Origin: Lyngbya confervoides BDU141951
GTDB taxonomy: Bacteria; Cyanobacteriota; Cyanobacteriia; Thermosynechococcales; Thermosynechococcaceae
DNA: 64,000 nt
NCBI RefSeq assembly: GCF_000817775.3
Contig: NZ_JTHE03000103.1
Span: forward strand, 1 to 64,000
Direction of reading: 5' to 3'
Below the pieces are notes generated by a model, which was not told the DNA's origin, did no database searches, and saw only the letters and a program-made list of their open reading frames with translations. Of this stretch, positions 8,226 through 17,005 are shown one piece after another; position 1 is the first letter of the stretch, and each line of letters opens with the position of its first letter. The position numbers and the translations under genes were made by a program.

Positions 8226-9345
8226 GACCATCGCACTGACGGTGACCAGCAGCTCCCTAGCTCTGCTGGCATCCACTGTTTCTCCTCAACGAGTGCAAGC
8301 AACACCCCTGCGCCTCAGTTGCGAGGCAGAGATTCCCCAGGCTTCGGGCACCAGTCTTCTCTATCGGCTCACGGGAATGGTGCCGGAGAGTACCGCAAAG
8401 ACCCCTCAATCCTCCGGAACGAAGACTTTGAGTTTATCGGTGCAGCGACGCATGCCCAGCGGGGAACTGCGACCCCTCCTGAATCCGACTCTTCTGAGGG
8501 ATGATGAACAGTTCCCCGCCGTGGACTTTTCCCAACTCCCCTTTACCACTAGATTTCGGAGCCAGCCTCAGGCGGGACCTCGACTTTACGGCGTCCCCAG
8601 TTCGGTCCACGGTCTCTACGTCAGTTTAGAGTCCGCCCCAGGTCCGCCCCAGCAGATGCAGATTCTACACTTCCTAGAGGCGGGGAAATTGGTGCGATCC
8701 CAGGCCGCTCCTTGCCGCGCCGTGGCAGGGGCGATCCCGCAATCTGCCCCCTCGCCAGTTCTGAACAGTGGCGGTTGCTCCCCAAAGGTGACTCAAACCC
8801 TGGTTCCGCTTCAGCAGTTCCTGCGCAGCCAGGATTGGGCTGCGGCGGATCGAGAGACGCGGCGGCTCCTGGCACCGAATTCGGTTTCCCCAAGCTCGTC
8901 CTCCTCTGCCACTCCCACGGCAGCGCTGATTCGTGCCATTGACCAGGCTTGGCTTACGGCCAGCAATGAACGGTTTGGCCTGAGCGTACAGCTGCGCCTT
9001 TGGCAGGTAGCCCTGGCGGAGCACCCCCAGGATCCAACGGCAGCAGTTCTGGCCTTCCGCGATCGCGTTGGCTGGACAATCCCTAGCCCCCGGCCTGAAC
9101 CCGACTTTATCAGCAGCGACTGGCGTAATGAGACGGAACTCACCTATTCGCTGCAAGCACCGGCGGGTCATCTGCCCTGGGCCGGGGTTTCCGATGCCGT
9201 TGTCCAATCTGTGGCCATTCCCCCCCCGGAAGTGCATTGCGGTAGTTGTACCGTGGATGCCATGCAGCTCCGCAACGAGCGCTTTTTTAGCTATCTACCG
9301 GCGTTATTTACCCAGGTGCAGGCAGCGTTCTCGCCTCCTCCATGA
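8215..9345 (+). CDS. Exported protein with a divergent GUN4-like domain
   Basis: The 376-residue product starts with a hydrophobic signal-like segment (IALTVTSSSLALLASTVSP) followed by a possible cleavage site after VQA, so it is probably exported. The middle contains LQQFLRSQDWAAADRETRRLL, the signature opening of GUN4 domains. The C-terminus has FISSDWRNETELTYSLQAP and GHLPW, matching the end of that domain (SL-AP-GHLPW). GUN4 binds chlorophyll intermediates and activates Mg-chelatase, but here the two recognisable blocks are separated by a Ser-rich insert (SPSSSSSATP) and the protein appears exported, so a direct role in Mg-chelatase is not expected. The ATG at 8215 is preferred to a TTG at 8194. 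Confidence 0.65.
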   Translation: MQIKTIALTVTSSSLALLASTVSPQRVQATPLRLSCEAEIPQASGTSLLYRLTGMVPESTAKTPQSSGTKTLSLSVQRRMPSGELRPLLNPTLLRDDEQFPAVDFSQLPFTTRFRSQPQAGPRLYGVPSSVHGLYVSLESAPGPPQQMQILHFLEAGKLVRSQAAPCRAVAGAIPQSAPSPVLNSGGCSPKVTQTLVPLQQFLRSQDWAAADRETRRLLAPNSVSPSSSSSATPTAALIRAIDQAWLTASNERFGLSVQLRLWQVALAEHPQDPTAAVLAFRDRVGWTIPSPRPEPDFISSDWRNETELTYSLQAPAGHLPWAGVSDAVVQSVAIPPPEVHCGSCTVDAMQLRNERFFSYLPALFTQVQAAFSPPP

Positions 9346-9467
9346 CCTGAATCCTTCCTCCCCGGACGAGTGCAAACTGTTGCAAACTTTTAGCGCACGC
9401 CGGTCGCTGCTGTACTAGAATCCCTAAATTTACCATTTAGCTTGCAGGGGTTTTGGGAGAATCGGCA

Positions 9468-10289
9468 ATGAAGCGATCGCAGTTTTTGCAGTGGGTTAGT
9501 CTCAGCCTCGGGGGGACCCTGCTCTTGGCCGCCTGTGGTGCCCCAGCACCCTCCAGCTCGGAGGCCTCTAAAATTCTCAAGGTCGCCACAGAACCTGCCT
9601 TTGCACCCTTTGAATTTAAGCAAGGAGATCAGCTGACGGGCTTTTCCATTGATCTGATGAATGCAATTGCCAAGGCTGAAGGCTTGCAGATACAGTTTGA
9701 AAGCCTGCCCTTTGACGGCATCATTCCAGCTCTGCAGTCAGGTACCGTTGATGCGGCCATTAGCAGTATCACCATTACCCCGGAACGGTCAAAAACCGTT
9801 ACCTTTAGCCGCCCTTACTTCAAAGCTGGACTGGCGATCGCGGTGCGCTCCGATGAGACTGAGATCAAACGCCTAGAAGATCTCGCGGGGCGGCGGATTG
9901 CCGTGCAGATAGGCACCACAGGCGCTAAAAAGGCTCAAGAGGTAACCAATGCCAAGATCTCCACATTTGATTCAGCACCGCTGGCCCTCCAGGAGTTAGC
10001 CAATGGCAATGCGGATGCCGTAATTAACGATGCCCCGGTTACGTTGTACGCCATTCAGACAGGTCAGCTCAACAACATAAGGGTAATAGGCAGCTTGCTT
10101 ACCGATGAGTTCTATGGTATTGCCTTGCCCAAGCAATCTCAGTATCTTGAGACCCTAAATCGCGGACTGGGAACCGTCATTCAAGCAGGCACCTATGCCG
10201 AGATTTATCAGAAATGGTTTGGGGAGCAACCCCCTAGCCTACCGGAGCGCTACGATCCTGCCCAGTCCCTGCCCCAGCGATCGGAATAA
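9468..10289 (+). CDS. Polar amino acid ABC transporter, substrate-binding lipoprotein
   Basis: The 273-residue protein begins with MKRSQFLQWVSLSLGG and a lipobox LLAAC (Cys near residue 24), so it is a lipid-anchored periplasmic protein. The mature part is a family 3 solute-binding protein: LKVATEPAFAPFEF, the signature GFSIDLMNAIAKAEG, then DAAISSITITPERSKTVTFS. The family binds amino acids such as glutamine, glutamate or arginine; the exact substrate cannot be read here. The stop overlaps the permease start by one base (TAATG), so the two are coupled. No ATP-binding subunit lies nearby. Confidence 0.9.
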   Translation: MKRSQFLQWVSLSLGGTLLLAACGAPAPSSSEASKILKVATEPAFAPFEFKQGDQLTGFSIDLMNAIAKAEGLQIQFESLPFDGIIPALQSGTVDAAISSITITPERSKTVTFSRPYFKAGLAIAVRSDETEIKRLEDLAGRRIAVQIGTTGAKKAQEVTNAKISTFDSAPLALQELANGNADAVINDAPVTLYAIQTGQLNNIRVIGSLLTDEFYGIALPKQSQYLETLNRGLGTVIQAGTYAEIYQKWFGEQPPSLPERYDPAQSLPQRSE

Positions 10290-10996
10290 TGACCGTGGCA
10301 GAATCTTGGGCTGTCACTATAGATGCCCTACCGGCTTTGCTTCGGGGGGTTGTCACCACGCTGTTCCTGACGGGGCTGTCAGGTCTGTGGGGGATGGCCT
10401 TGGGATCGCTGCTGGGCATTGCCCGCTGCTCTAAATTTGTGCCGCTGCGCTGGATCACCCGCGCCTATGTGGACTTTTTCCGGGGAACCCCCCTGCTGGT
10501 GCAGCTCTTTATGATTTACTTTGGGCTACCGGCGATCGCGGTTCAATGGAACACATCGCTGACCTTTGATCGCTTTGTGGCTGGAGTGATTGCCCTAAGC
10601 CTTAATAGTGCCGCCTACATTGCCGAAATTGTGCGGGCGGGAATTCAATCCATTGAGCCAGGTCAACATGAAGCAGCTCAAGCCCTAGGCCTAAGGCCAC
10701 TTCAGGTTTTGCGTTTCGTTATCTTTCCCCAAGCCTTGCGGCGAGTGATTCCACCGTTAGGCAATGAACTCATTACGATGCTCAAAGATACTAGTTTAGT
10801 GGCAGTGATTGGCCTAGAGGAGTTGTTTCGAGAAGGACAGCTGATTGTGGCCCAAAATTATCGAGCCTTTGAGATTTACACCGCTGTGGCCCTGATCTAT
10901 CTAGTTCTTACCCTGCTGACGTCCCAGATTTTGAGCCAGGTCGAGCGCTGGACGTCACCGGCTTCAGCGGTTCATTCTCGGCGGAACAGTCGGTAG
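10289..10996 (+). CDS. Polar amino acid ABC transporter, permease
   Basis: This 235-residue inner-membrane permease belongs to the HisMQ/GlnP family. It shows the typical start (LLRGVVTTLFLTGLSG), the conserved DFFRGTPLLVQLFMIYFGLP, and the EAA loop for docking the ATPase (EAAQALGLRPLQVLRFVIFPQ, about residues 130-150). About five transmembrane helices can be seen. It is translationally coupled to the binding protein upstream. The cognate ATPase must be encoded elsewhere. Confidence 0.9.
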   Translation: MTVAESWAVTIDALPALLRGVVTTLFLTGLSGLWGMALGSLLGIARCSKFVPLRWITRAYVDFFRGTPLLVQLFMIYFGLPAIAVQWNTSLTFDRFVAGVIALSLNSAAYIAEIVRAGIQSIEPGQHEAAQALGLRPLQVLRFVIFPQALRRVIPPLGNELITMLKDTSLVAVIGLEELFREGQLIVAQNYRAFEIYTAVALIYLVLTLLTSQILSQVERWTSPASAVHSRRNSR

Positions 10997-11340
10997 CCTT
11001 CCGGTCGGTCCATGTATCCTGAGGATAGATTCAGGTCTAGGGGTGATCTGCTGCTGTCAGTGATGACCCGCACCCCGTGATGTTTCTTAAATCACTGGCC
11101 TTCTCTGCCTAATTTCGGTAGGGTAAGGTTAGGCAAGGAACGTGTGTTCGCCGCAACGAAAGACTGTATTGCTGACTCTCCTCAACTCAAGGCCTTGACA
11201 CAAGCAACCCTGGACTTTTCAGGCATCCATGGGGGAGAGAGGGCATTCGATTCTTAAGTTCATCAATTCCACCAGAGAATATCCTTGCCGTGGCATTATC
11301 AACACCCTTTGCTAAGGGGATATTCATTTTGGAGGCATCC
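10997..11340. other. Intergenic region upstream of the haloperoxidase gene
   Basis: No gene was found in these 344 bases. There is an inverted repeat TGCCTAA (11106-11112) / TTAGGCA (11129-11135) with a 16-base loop, which could be an operator or a weak hairpin. I could not identify a convincing promoter. Confidence 0.4.
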
Positions 11341-13254
11341 ATGAGCGATCGTCGTCAGGAGTCTTATGCGGTTCGACTAGAGGCCGCAGAGCTGGCTAGA
11401 AGTCGCAATCATCCAGATCAAAAGGCCAATGGAGAAGAGCAAAAATATGCTGGGGCGCAGTATTTTATGTCCTTTACGAAAGGGCTGCCCCACAATCCTG
11501 ACACAGGGCTCTTGCAAGATCCGCAAGACTTTGTAGAATTTCGGCGAGCCATTGACGAAGGGTTTATTGATCCCTTTACCGAGCGGGTTCGCCACGGGGC
11601 GCGTTTTGAAGTGGTCCCCAGTGGGGGCGGATATGCCGTTCATCCGGTCCCTAACCCGACCGACAACTTTCGGCAATGGGAAGCTCCGACGGCTGGAACG
11701 GCCTTTGAGCTACAAGGCCCGGATGCTCAAGCGGTGACCATGGCCCCAGCTCCTGCCTTGCTTGATGACCAGGGCCAGCCCAACCCCGAGTTGGTGCTAG
11801 AAATGGCGGAAATGTACGAGCTAGCCCTGCTCAGAGACCAGCCCCTTCAGGATTTTGAGGCAGGGGCGACCAATGCATTGATAAATGGTTCCCTAGCGCG
11901 CTTAAATGCTCTGAGCTATATCTCCCAGCAAAAAGGTCGGCCTAGAAAAGTGAGCGCCATGGGGCAACTCGATCTGCAAACCGTCTTTCGGGGGGCTTCT
12001 CCGGGGGTTGAAATTGGCCCTTATCTGTCGCAGTTTATGCTCATGGGCAATCGTGACCTCAACCGAGGGGCTGCCGGAGAAGGCGGTGGCACCGTCAGCG
12101 AAGGGTTGATTAACTTTGGGGCGTTGCACATTGACCAGCGAGTTCCGATTGCTGAACCTCGACGAGACTATATGGTCACCATGACGGACTACGTTCAGGT
12201 TCAGCGAGGGATCCGCCCGCCTCGCGAAACCTATGGCCCAACTCATGGTGGGGCCGTGTTGTCGCCGAACCGACCGCCACGCCGGTTTATTTCAACCCCG
12301 AGGGATCTGGCCACCTACGTCCATTACGATGCCCTGTATGAAGCCTATCTCAATGCCTGTCTGATTTTGCTGGATATGGGGACTCCCTTTGATCCTGCCT
12401 TCGATCATCTTTCTGGCGTGGGGGGTGCCGCGGGAAGTGCCGCAACTCGTCGCCAAGCAGGAGGATTTGCCCTCTACGGAGGTCCCCACATCCTCAACCT
12501 GGTTACCGAAGTCTCGACCCGCGCGCTGAAGGCGGTGCGCTTCCAGAAATTTAACAACCATATTCGTCTCAGACCGGAGGCCCTAGCGGCACGCCTTGAA
12601 CTCGACCGCCTCAGGGCCGCCGGTAGCTTGCCGTCCAATGCCACCGTTCCGCCAGAGCTGATTTCTGGCATCGGGGCATTTCGGCAAATCCTGGACAATA
12701 ATCATGGAGGAGGAACCACTACCCTGGGCGCGATCGCGGCGGGACCTGGCGCCGGCACCTATTTCCTGCCCATGGCGTTTCCCGAAGGCTCACCCATGCA
12801 CCCTGCCTATGGCGCGGGACATGCAACGGTGGCCGGTGCTTGTGTCACGATTCTAAAAGCATTTTTTGACACCAGCACAGTCCTAGCGCAAACCCCCAGT
12901 GGCGCGGTGGTGTTCCATCGCCTTGCCAGTGGGGATACGCCCGTGGCCTTTCGCCCACCAGATTTACCTGGTCCTGGTCCCGGAGAAGGTGTGCCAGCGG
13001 GGAACCTGGTTGTAGATCATTCGGGATCGTTTCTCACCCTGGAGGGAGAATTGAATAAACTGGCAGCCAATATCGCAATCGGTCGGAATATGGCGGGTGT
13101 TCACTACTTCACGGATTACTACGATAGTTTGCGCATGGGCGAAGCTATTGCCATTGGAATTCTGGAAGAGCAGGCCCTGACCTATCTGAGCGACCCGTTT
13201 GTGCTCTCCCTTCCCACCTTTGATGGTGATGTGGTGAGGATTGGACGGCGATGA
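11341..13254 (+). CDS. Vanadium-dependent haloperoxidase (bromoperoxidase type)
   Basis: The 637-residue protein resembles algal and cyanobacterial vanadium bromoperoxidases (PAP2-like superfamily), which oxidise halides with H2O2 to make hypohalous acid and halogenated compounds. The vanadate-binding elements are visible: KFNNHIRLRPEAL (Lys and Arg with the algal 8-residue spacing), SPMHPAYGAGHATVAGA (His for acid-base chemistry, Gly-His for vanadate) and GRNMAGVHYFTDY (Arg and the His that ligates vanadium). The Ser that usually precedes Gly-His (PSGH) is Ala here. The ATG at 11341 follows GGAGG by a normal distance; an upstream in-frame start at 11290 is less likely. No signal peptide is evident. 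The stop overlaps the next start as ATGA. Confidence 0.9.
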   Translation: MSDRRQESYAVRLEAAELARSRNHPDQKANGEEQKYAGAQYFMSFTKGLPHNPDTGLLQDPQDFVEFRRAIDEGFIDPFTERVRHGARFEVVPSGGGYAVHPVPNPTDNFRQWEAPTAGTAFELQGPDAQAVTMAPAPALLDDQGQPNPELVLEMAEMYELALLRDQPLQDFEAGATNALINGSLARLNALSYISQQKGRPRKVSAMGQLDLQTVFRGASPGVEIGPYLSQFMLMGNRDLNRGAAGEGGGTVSEGLINFGALHIDQRVPIAEPRRDYMVTMTDYVQVQRGIRPPRETYGPTHGGAVLSPNRPPRRFISTPRDLATYVHYDALYEAYLNACLILLDMGTPFDPAFDHLSGVGGAAGSAATRRQAGGFALYGGPHILNLVTEVSTRALKAVRFQKFNNHIRLRPEALAARLELDRLRAAGSLPSNATVPPELISGIGAFRQILDNNHGGGTTTLGAIAAGPGAGTYFLPMAFPEGSPMHPAYGAGHATVAGACVTILKAFFDTSTVLAQTPSGAVVFHRLASGDTPVAFRPPDLPGPGPGEGVPAGNLVVDHSGSFLTLEGELNKLAANIAIGRNMAGVHYFTDYYDSLRMGEAIAIGILEEQALTYLSDPFVLSLPTFDGDVVRIGRR

Positions 13255-13553
13255 ATCCTACTCCCCGCCGCCCCCGTCCCTTGCCCTTGCCCCTGCGAGG
13301 GCGCCTTGCCGCTGAATCTACTCGGCGAGCGGAACCTGTGTTGCACATTATCCGCCAGCGACCGCCTATCTCCAGCAGTTATGGAGTTCGCGATCGCGCT
13401 AAACCCCACTGTGAAGATCTTCACCCGAGTTTCTACGCCTTTTATCAGCGGTGGAAATTTCTGTTTAAGATATTCGATCGCCCTGAGAAGTGGGTCGGAG
13501 CGATTGTACTGGTGGTGCTGCTGGCCTTTTTCTTAGGATTGTGGCTTGCTTGA
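13251..13553 (+). CDS. Small predicted single-pass membrane protein coupled to the haloperoxidase gene
   Basis: The 100-residue frame starts at ATGA overlapping the haloperoxidase stop, which suggests translational coupling. The first 50 residues are Pro/Arg-rich and of low complexity. The C-terminus is a clear hydrophobic helix (GAIVLVVLLAFFLGLWLA) preceded by basic FKIFDRPEKW, so it looks tail-anchored. I do not recognise a family. The frame ends exactly where a strong hairpin begins, which supports it as the last gene of the transcript. Part of the N-terminal region may be a misread or a repeat. Confidence 0.5.
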   Translation: MNPTPRRPRPLPLPLRGRLAAESTRRAEPVLHIIRQRPPISSSYGVRDRAKPHCEDLHPSFYAFYQRWKFLFKIFDRPEKWVGAIVLVVLLAFFLGLWLA

Positions 13554-13600
13554 GATCCTCTCCACCCATATCGTCTAGCCTTTGGGTGGAGAGGATCTCA
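13551..13600. terminator. Perfect 18-bp stem-loop between convergent genes
   Basis: TGAGATCCTCTCCACCCA (13551-13568) pairs exactly with TGGGTGGAGAGGATCTCA (13583-13600), leaving a 14-base loop. It lies between the rightward haloperoxidase pair and the leftward CBS gene that ends at 13607, so it probably terminates or protects transcripts from both sides. There is no U-run directly after it. Confidence 0.75.
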
Positions 13601-13606
13601 AAGGTT

Positions 13607-14164
13607 CTAGGACTCCATCCAGTCGCCTGGTGTTGGAGCGGCTGTCTCCTGGGCCATGGCTTCAACAACATTCCAGGCGATCTCGGTTTCCTGGGCCATT
13701 CGCTCCTCTGGATTTTGTAGAACGCGAGCATGGCGCAGCGCTTCTTGAATCCTGCGCGAGAGGGGATCAACGGGCTGCTGCTGACCGACCTCCAGCTTCA
13801 TGAGCAAATCGGTGGTAGAGATAATTCCCAGCAGCTCGTCCCCTTCAATGACTGGTGCTCTTTGGATCCCTGTTTCGGCAAAAATCTGGGCAATTTCCGA
13901 AAGGGTTAGCTCAGGTGTGGCACAAATGCAGGGTTTGCGCATAATATCACGAACGAGCACCGTTTCTGGGTCCACTTGAGGCGCAATAATATGATAGGCA
14001 ATATCGCGCTCGGTGATAATGCCAAGGCTGGAGGAGTCTTCTGGGCAAATCACAATCAGCGATCGCACGTTCTCCATCTGCATTAAGGCAATGGCTTGAG
14101 CCACAGTAACGCTGCTGTGAATGCTCAGGACGTTCTCGGTCATTAAGTCGCGGGCGCGTAACAT
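13607..14164 (-). CDS. CBS-CP12 fusion protein
   Basis: The 185-residue protein has two CBS motifs (about residues 5-60 and 70-125; DLMTENVLSIHSSVTVAQAI and DIMRKPCICATPELTLSEIA), which usually bind adenine nucleotides. The tail matches the core of CP12: IQEALRHARVLQ followed by AWNVVEAMAQE, corresponding to the CP12 AWDxVEEL motif. CP12 binds GAPDH and phosphoribulokinase and switches the Calvin cycle; CBS-CP12 fusions are known in cyanobacteria. Here the motif has Asn for Asp, Ala-Met for Glu-Leu, and no Cys pair at either end, so redox control like classical CP12 is not expected. It is a single gene with a terminator just downstream. Confidence 0.8.
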   Translation of the reverse strand: MLRARDLMTENVLSIHSSVTVAQAIALMQMENVRSLIVICPEDSSSLGIITERDIAYHIIAPQVDPETVLVRDIMRKPCICATPELTLSEIAQIFAETGIQRAPVIEGDELLGIISTTDLLMKLEVGQQQPVDPLSRRIQEALRHARVLQNPEERMAQETEIAWNVVEAMAQETAAPTPGDWMES

Positions 14165-14410
14165 CTTCAGCCTCCTTAGCTCCGATCTTAAGCTCCGTTG
14201 AGAGGGCGTGCCTGCTATCCCTTGCGCTCCTTAGCAGGGAAAAGCTTTACCTCTATTATCGGATAAGCCTCTAGCCTCCTTCGCGAAAGCTTAGGATTAA
14301 TTGATTTTTCCAAGAAAGAGGGTCGGGAAGATCGCTCCCTGGGAACTAGCAGAGGCGATCGCGGCTGGTTCATAGGGGTACCCCTACCTCTCCAGAACAA
14401 ATCCTGGCCA

Positions 14411-15844
14411 TCAGCGATCCTCAGGCGCGGGCCGAGTGGGGAGGGCCTCCACAATGGCATCGGCCACTCTCCCGACCGGAATGACCTCCAGATTTAGGGG
14501 AGGTAGAACCTGGCCCTGGGGGACAATGGCGCGTTTAAATCCCAGCTTTTGCGCTTCCTTCAGGCGCATCTCCAATTGAGAGACCGATCGCACCTGTCCC
14601 CCGAGCCCCACTTCCCCAATGATGACCGTCAGGGGATCGACCAAGCGATCGCGGAAGCTTGCTGCCACTGCCACCGCAACGCCCAGATCGGCGGCTGGTT
14701 CAGCCACGCTGAGTCCGCCGGAGGAGGCAACGTAGGCATCTAGCTTAGAGAGGGGAATTCCCAGCCGCTTTTCGAGTACCGCCAGGATTTGCAGCAGGCG
14801 GTTGTATTCCATCCCCGTGGCGGTGCGGCGGGGGGATGGATAGCTGGTGGGGCTGACAAGGGCTTGTAACTCCACTACGATGGGCCGGGTTCCTTCGCAG
14901 GCCACAATGGTGGCGGTTCCCGGTGCCACTGTGTCTCGGTCGCCCAGGAATAGGGCGGAGGGATTGGGCACCTCTGAAAGACCGCGATCGCGCATTTCAA
15001 AGACGCCAATTTCGTGGGTGGCACCAAAGCGGTTCTTAACCGACCGAAGCAAGCGGTGACTGGCAAAGCGATCGCCCTCAAAATACAGCACCGTATCCAC
15101 CAAATGTTCCAGAACCTTTGGCCCGGCGATGGCTCCCTCCTTGGTCACATGGCCGACCACAAAAAGGGTGACGTGATCTCGCTTTGCCACTCTCATTAAG
15201 GCGGCGGTACATTCGCGCACCTGAGCCACGGATCCTGGCGCCGAGGTGAGGGCAGCTAAATACATCGCCTGGATACTGTCGATGACCACCACCTGGGGCT
15301 GGAGGGTTTCCATTTCCCTTAATACGGCTTCTAGATCCGTTTCAGGGAGAAGGAATAACGAGTCCGAAGGATCCGGTGGCGGACCATCTCCTGCGTCGCT
15401 TTCCAGTCTCTGGGCACGGAGTTTGACCTGCTGTCCCGATTCTTCAGCGCAGACATAGAGAACCCGGCGATCAGATCCTAAAAAGCGCATCATTTGCAGC
15501 AGCAACGTCGACTTTCCAATGCCGGGATCACCCCCGACCAGGACCAGCGATCCCGGCACAATGCCGCCTCCGAGCACGCGATCGAGTTCTCCAAAGCCCG
15601 AACTAAAGCGCACAAACCTTTGATCGCTGATTTCTGAAAGGGTTTGAGAGACGCGAGGGGAGGCCGGCGATCGCCGCTGATCAGGACGGTTGGCCACCAG
15701 TCTGGCGCCATCCTTGGGAGAGGAGGTCGCCATTACCTGCTCAACGAGGGTGTTCCAACTCTGGCAGGCCGGGCATCTGCCAAAATACTGAGCGGTTTCG
15801 GTTCCACAGCTGTTGCAAACATATTTGGTACGCGGTTTTGCCAT
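14411..15844 (-). CDS. radA: DNA repair protein RadA
   Basis: This 477-residue RecA-related ATPase helps process branched recombination intermediates. It has the N-terminal zinc finger (CNSCG...CPACQSWNT, residues 9-28), Walker A GGDPGIGKSTLL near residue 108, the RadA-specific KNRFG motif near residue 270 and a Lon-protease-like C-terminal domain (about 320-470, without peptidase function in the family). Length is normal. The gene stands alone; the 246 bases between its end and the CBS gene hold nothing I can name. Confidence 0.95.
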   Translation of the reverse strand: MAKPRTKYVCNSCGTETAQYFGRCPACQSWNTLVEQVMATSSPKDGARLVANRPDQRRSPASPRVSQTLSEISDQRFVRFSSGFGELDRVLGGGIVPGSLVLVGGDPGIGKSTLLLQMMRFLGSDRRVLYVCAEESGQQVKLRAQRLESDAGDGPPPDPSDSLFLLPETDLEAVLREMETLQPQVVVIDSIQAMYLAALTSAPGSVAQVRECTAALMRVAKRDHVTLFVVGHVTKEGAIAGPKVLEHLVDTVLYFEGDRFASHRLLRSVKNRFGATHEIGVFEMRDRGLSEVPNPSALFLGDRDTVAPGTATIVACEGTRPIVVELQALVSPTSYPSPRRTATGMEYNRLLQILAVLEKRLGIPLSKLDAYVASSGGLSVAEPAADLGVAVAVAASFRDRLVDPLTVIIGEVGLGGQVRSVSQLEMRLKEAQKLGFKRAIVPQGQVLPPLNLEVIPVGRVADAIVEALPTRPAPEDR

Positions 15845-16179
15845 GAAAAATATTAAGAGAGTTTTAAATTGAGGTCCGGCGTAAAATCCCTTTTTTTATT
15901 AAGATTTGCGAGATTTTTCCAAAGTTCTGTCATGCTACTTTATATAGTAAAGATTTAAAATTTAATCTTTGTACACCTTAGAGGTGATAGGTTGTAGGGC
16001 AATTACCCTCTGAAAGCCTGCTCCTCATGGGGCAAGCGGCGGGTTTTCCAGGGCAGTTTCCAGAGGGGATGTCAGGTTGAATCGCGATCATCTTTTGTAA
16101 AGTAACGAAAAAAACCGTCATACCCAATCTGGATTGCTGGATCACCGTCTGTTCATCGATATCAGGAGTTTAAAGTCCA
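15845..16179. promoter_or_regulatory. Divergent intergenic region between radA and rpaB
   Basis: This AT-rich spacer carries the promoters of both genes and probably a long rpaB leader. TATATAGTAAAG near 15950 and the stretch TTTAAAATTTAATCT after it are plausible promoter-box material, but no clear -35/-10 pair could be assigned. AGGAG lies at 16163-16167, 12 bases before the TTG start of rpaB. Confidence 0.35.
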
Positions 16180-16914
16180 TTGGAAACCTATAAAGAACGG
16201 ATTCTGGTTGTTGATGACGAAGCCAGTATTCGCCGAATCCTCGAAACTCGACTCTCCATGATTGGCTACGACGTCGTCACTGCGGCCGATGGTGAAGAAG
16301 CAATTACCACGTTTCACAATGAGATTCCAGACTTGGTTGTGTTGGATGTGATGATGCCCAAGCTCGATGGGTATGGAGTCTGTCAAGAATTGCGCAAAGA
16401 GTCAGACGTTCCGATCATCATGCTAACGGCGCTTGGAGATGTGGCCGATCGCATTACTGGGTTAGAGCTAGGTGCCGACGACTACGTTGTTAAGCCATTT
16501 TCGCCCAAAGAGCTGGAGGCTCGCATTCGCTCGGTGCTGCGGCGAGTGAGCAAAAATGGAGCCACTGGAATTCCCAGCTCCGGCGTGATCCACGTCAACA
16601 CCCTGCGCATTGACACCAACAAGCGGCAAGTTTACAAGGGAGACGAACGCATCCGGCTGACGGGCATGGAGTTTAGCTTGCTGGAACTGCTGGTCAGTCG
16701 ATCGGGGGAGGCCTTTTCTCGGGCTGAAATTCTCCAGGAGGTTTGGGGATATACGCCAGAGCGTCACGTGGATACACGAGTGGTGGATGTCCACATTTCT
16801 CGGCTGCGGGCCAAGTTAGAAGAAGATCCAAGTAACCCAGAGCTGATCTTGACCGCTCGGGGCACAGGATATCTCTTTCAGCGGATTATAGAGCCCGGTG
16901 AAAAGTCTGCCTAA
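16180..16914 (+). CDS. rpaB: OmpR-type response regulator RpaB
   Basis: The 244-residue regulator starts with KERILVVDDEASIRRILETR, followed by the phospho-acceptor Asp in DLVVLDVMMPKLDGYG (about residue 56), TALGD, and Lys in VVKPFSPKELEAR. A winged-helix DNA-binding domain follows (about residues 135-240; LTGMEFSLLELLVSRSG, VVDVHISRLRAKLEEDP). The sequence matches RpaB/Ycf27, the essential cyanobacterial regulator of high-light and photosystem genes, partner of the kinase NblS. The start is TTG at 16180; no in-frame ATG lies near the family N-terminus and AGGAG is upstream. A tRNA-His gene follows 90 bases after the stop. Confidence 0.92.
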   Translation: METYKERILVVDDEASIRRILETRLSMIGYDVVTAADGEEAITTFHNEIPDLVVLDVMMPKLDGYGVCQELRKESDVPIIMLTALGDVADRITGLELGADDYVVKPFSPKELEARIRSVLRRVSKNGATGIPSSGVIHVNTLRIDTNKRQVYKGDERIRLTGMEFSLLELLVSRSGEAFSRAEILQEVWGYTPERHVDTRVVDVHISRLRAKLEEDPSNPELILTARGTGYLFQRIIEPGEKSA

Positions 16915-17005
16915 GATGATGGGTAAGGGGCTTGTGATCGCGAGGCAGGATTCTGAGACTAGGTAGATTAACGTCTAGTTTAGGTGCTATAGTCATAAAG
17001 GCCTT

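Noticed and set aside
8674-9237. Leftward 187-codon frame opposite the GUN4-like gene
   Set aside because: The forward frame has a signal peptide and GUN4 blocks; the reverse is a high-GC shadow.
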